Source: Haloimpatiens sp042688525 (GTDB lineage Bacteria; Bacillota; Clostridia; Clostridiales; Clostridiaceae). Taken from it: a stretch of 64,000 nt of DNA. Within the stretch, counting starts at the first letter, position 1; the number at the start of each line of letters is the position of its first letter. The stretch is from positions 2,604,001-2,668,000 of the forward strand of contig NZ_JBHWAB010000001.1 in assembly GCF_042688525.2 (NCBI RefSeq). Direction: 5' to 3'. Position numbers and translations under genes: made by a program. Below the pieces are notes generated by a model. That model did not search any database, was not told the origin of the DNA, and saw only the letters and a list, made by a program, of their open reading frames with translations. Positions 62,841 through 64,000 of this stretch are shown piece by piece.

Positions 62841-63048
62841 ATATAATCCCCCTTAAAATATTTTTGTATAAAAATTTTAGTAAATATTTTTAAATATGAT
62901 AATACTTTATTGGAAAATAATTATACTATCATATTTACAATCGATTACATTTTAAATCTCAAAACATTTGTCTATCTAAATCATATAAATTACACAGCAT
63001 AAATCTTCCATAATATTGAATTAAGAACATTACTTAACAACATCAAAT

Positions 63049-63062
63049 AATGAACCGTCCCC
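63049..63062. repeat. RAYT repeat copy inside the PTS operon
   Basis: AATGAACCGTCCCC lies seven bases before the IIB stop codon, in the 228-bp gap between IIB and IIC, an unusually long gap for this operon type. The rest of the gap is AT-rich with no gene. Confidence 0.85.
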
Positions 63063-63068
63063 AATTTA

Positions 63069-63542
63069 TTAAATCAAGGACATTAAATCAACTTTACTAT
63101 CTGCTGCAACCTTTCTTATTTCAAGTTCAATTCCCTTTTCATGAAGTTTTTTAAAAGAATCTATATCCTTTTCATCTACTGATACTGCATTTGTAATTTG
63201 CTTCTTTCCACTTTTAAAAGACATTCCACCTATATTGACACTTTTGATATCAACTCCACTTTCAACCATTCTTAAAACATCTGTAGGATTAGTGAATAGT
63301 AAAAGTACTCTGTCTTCTGCATATTTAGGATTTTTATAAACTCTTGCAGCCTTTGCTACATCAACAACATGTGATTTAATTCCTGGAGGTGCAACTTGTG
63401 TTAAAAGAGTCTTTCTTACTGTATCCTTGGCAACCTCATCATTACAAACAATTATTCTTTGACATTTTGTTTCTTTTGACCAAACAGTAGCAACCTGTCC
63501 ATGTATTAACCTGTCGTCTATTCTTGCTAAAACAATTTTCAT
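63069..63542 (-). CDS. PTS mannose/fructose/sorbose family IIB component
   Basis: A 157-aa IIB that takes phosphate from IIA and passes it to the sugar. The active-site His14 lies in RIDDRLIHGQVATVW. NIGGMSFKSGKKQITNAVSV is the typical second motif. The ATG overlaps the IIA stop by one base. Confidence 0.95.
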   Translation of the reverse strand: MKIVLARIDDRLIHGQVATVWSKETKCQRIIVCNDEVAKDTVRKTLLTQVAPPGIKSHVVDVAKAARVYKNPKYAEDRVLLLFTNPTDVLRMVESGVDIKSVNIGGMSFKSGKKQITNAVSVDEKDIDSFKKLHEKGIELEIRKVAADSKVDLMSLI

Positions 63543-63964
63543 TATAAATCATCCTCCTCATCAGCTTTATTTAAAGTTTCTCTAAATGATTTTATACTTT
63601 GATTTCCTGAAGTTTTTGCAACATTTACAAGTTCTTCAACCTTAGAAAAACCTCTTGATCCAAAAACTTCTAAGAGCATTGGTAAGTTTACTCCTGTTAC
63701 AATATCCATATTTTCATTTTCAATTGCTACTCTACTAGCAGCATTAAAAGGACTTCCTCCAAATAAATCTACTAAGATAAGTACACCATCTTTAGTATCA
63801 AGTTTTTTTAATTGCTGTTCATACTTTTCTACTAAACCATCTGCACTTTCTCCTGGTTCAAATGTAATACTACTAATATTTTCTTGACTACCAAATATCA
63901 TCTCTGAAGATTTTAATAATTCTTCTGAAAATCTACCATGCGTTCCAACAATAATTGCTACCAC
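63542..63964 (-). CDS. PTS mannose family IIA component
   Basis: A 140-aa EIIA-Man. Phosphorylated His9 is in IIVGTHGRFSEELL, followed by LVDLFGGSPFNAASR. It receives phosphate from HPr. The start follows AAAGGAGGT. The operon's promoter lies beyond the right window edge or just upstream. Confidence 0.95.
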   Translation of the reverse strand: MVAIIVGTHGRFSEELLKSSEMIFGSQENISSITFEPGESADGLVEKYEQQLKKLDTKDGVLILVDLFGGSPFNAASRVAIENENMDIVTGVNLPMLLEVFGSRGFSKVEELVNVAKTSGNQSIKSFRETLNKADEEDDL

Positions 63965-64000
63965 TAAATTACCTCCTTTGATTATTTCAACATTTATTTT

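Overview
This AT-rich window is from an endospore-forming, motile, anaerobic Clostridium. The support is an alpha/beta-type SASP gene, pyruvate:ferredoxin oxidoreductase, a T-box leader, a FliW/CsrA flagellar control pair and a very low GC content. A flagellin carrying an inserted HExxH protease domain (flagellinolysin) and a nonulosonate flagellin-glycosylation cluster suggest the C. novyi / C. haemolyticum / C. botulinum group III neighbourhood. That species guess is inference. Almost everything from 1 to 44 kb is on the minus strand, so transcription runs from high to low coordinates.

Flagella and chemotaxis, 35.3 kb down to 1. A SigD-like promoter (35330-35356) reads fapA-cheW-cheD-cheB-cheR-cheA-cheC-cheY-cheW-fliM-fliY, closed by a terminator over the fliY stop. 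A second SigD-like promoter (24768-24794) reads flgM-flgN-flgK-flgL-fliW-csrA. Then come flaG, a small unknown gene, fliS, fliD, fliT, flagellin fliC (563 aa), flagellinolysin (605 aa), fliB (flagellin lysine methylase), two tandem candidate sRNAs, a second short csrA, a second fliC (271 aa), the Maf glycosyltransferase, and a CMP-nonulosonate (legionaminate/sialate-type) pathway cut by the left edge.

Main discovery candidate. Between fliB and fliC lie two small tandem transcription units (about 8692-8798 and 8467-8617). Each has a SigD-like promoter (TAAA-N15-AACGAT..), several hairpins with GGA in the loop, and an intrinsic terminator. They sit directly upstream of an unlisted 54-aa CsrA paralogue that lacks the C-terminal extension used for FliW binding. 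All three flagellin mRNAs have a leader hairpin whose six-base loop reads A-N-G-G-A-N, plus a GGA Shine-Dalgarno. Together this looks like a Csr circuit with RNA antagonists (CsrB/RsmZ-like) beside the classical FliW-CsrA circuit. It is an inference from sequence, but easy to test.

Housekeeping and accessory region, 35.3-64 kb: aminotransferase IV, HAD phosphatase, DUF1292 protein, PFOR, beta-CASP nuclease, murG, SASP, recJ, an endonuclease IV-like protein, trpP behind a T-box, AEC transporter, M16 peptidase, GtrA, DJ-1/PfpI, a type II topoisomerase pair (parC/parE-like), a REP-associated tyrosine transposase with its short repeats, and a mannose-family PTS operon.

The intergenic spaces hold several families of imperfect palindromic, MITE-like elements. 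One 109-110 bp module is shared by two otherwise different families, and two 240-bp direct repeats bracket flaG. No tRNA, rRNA, CRISPR array or prophage was seen.
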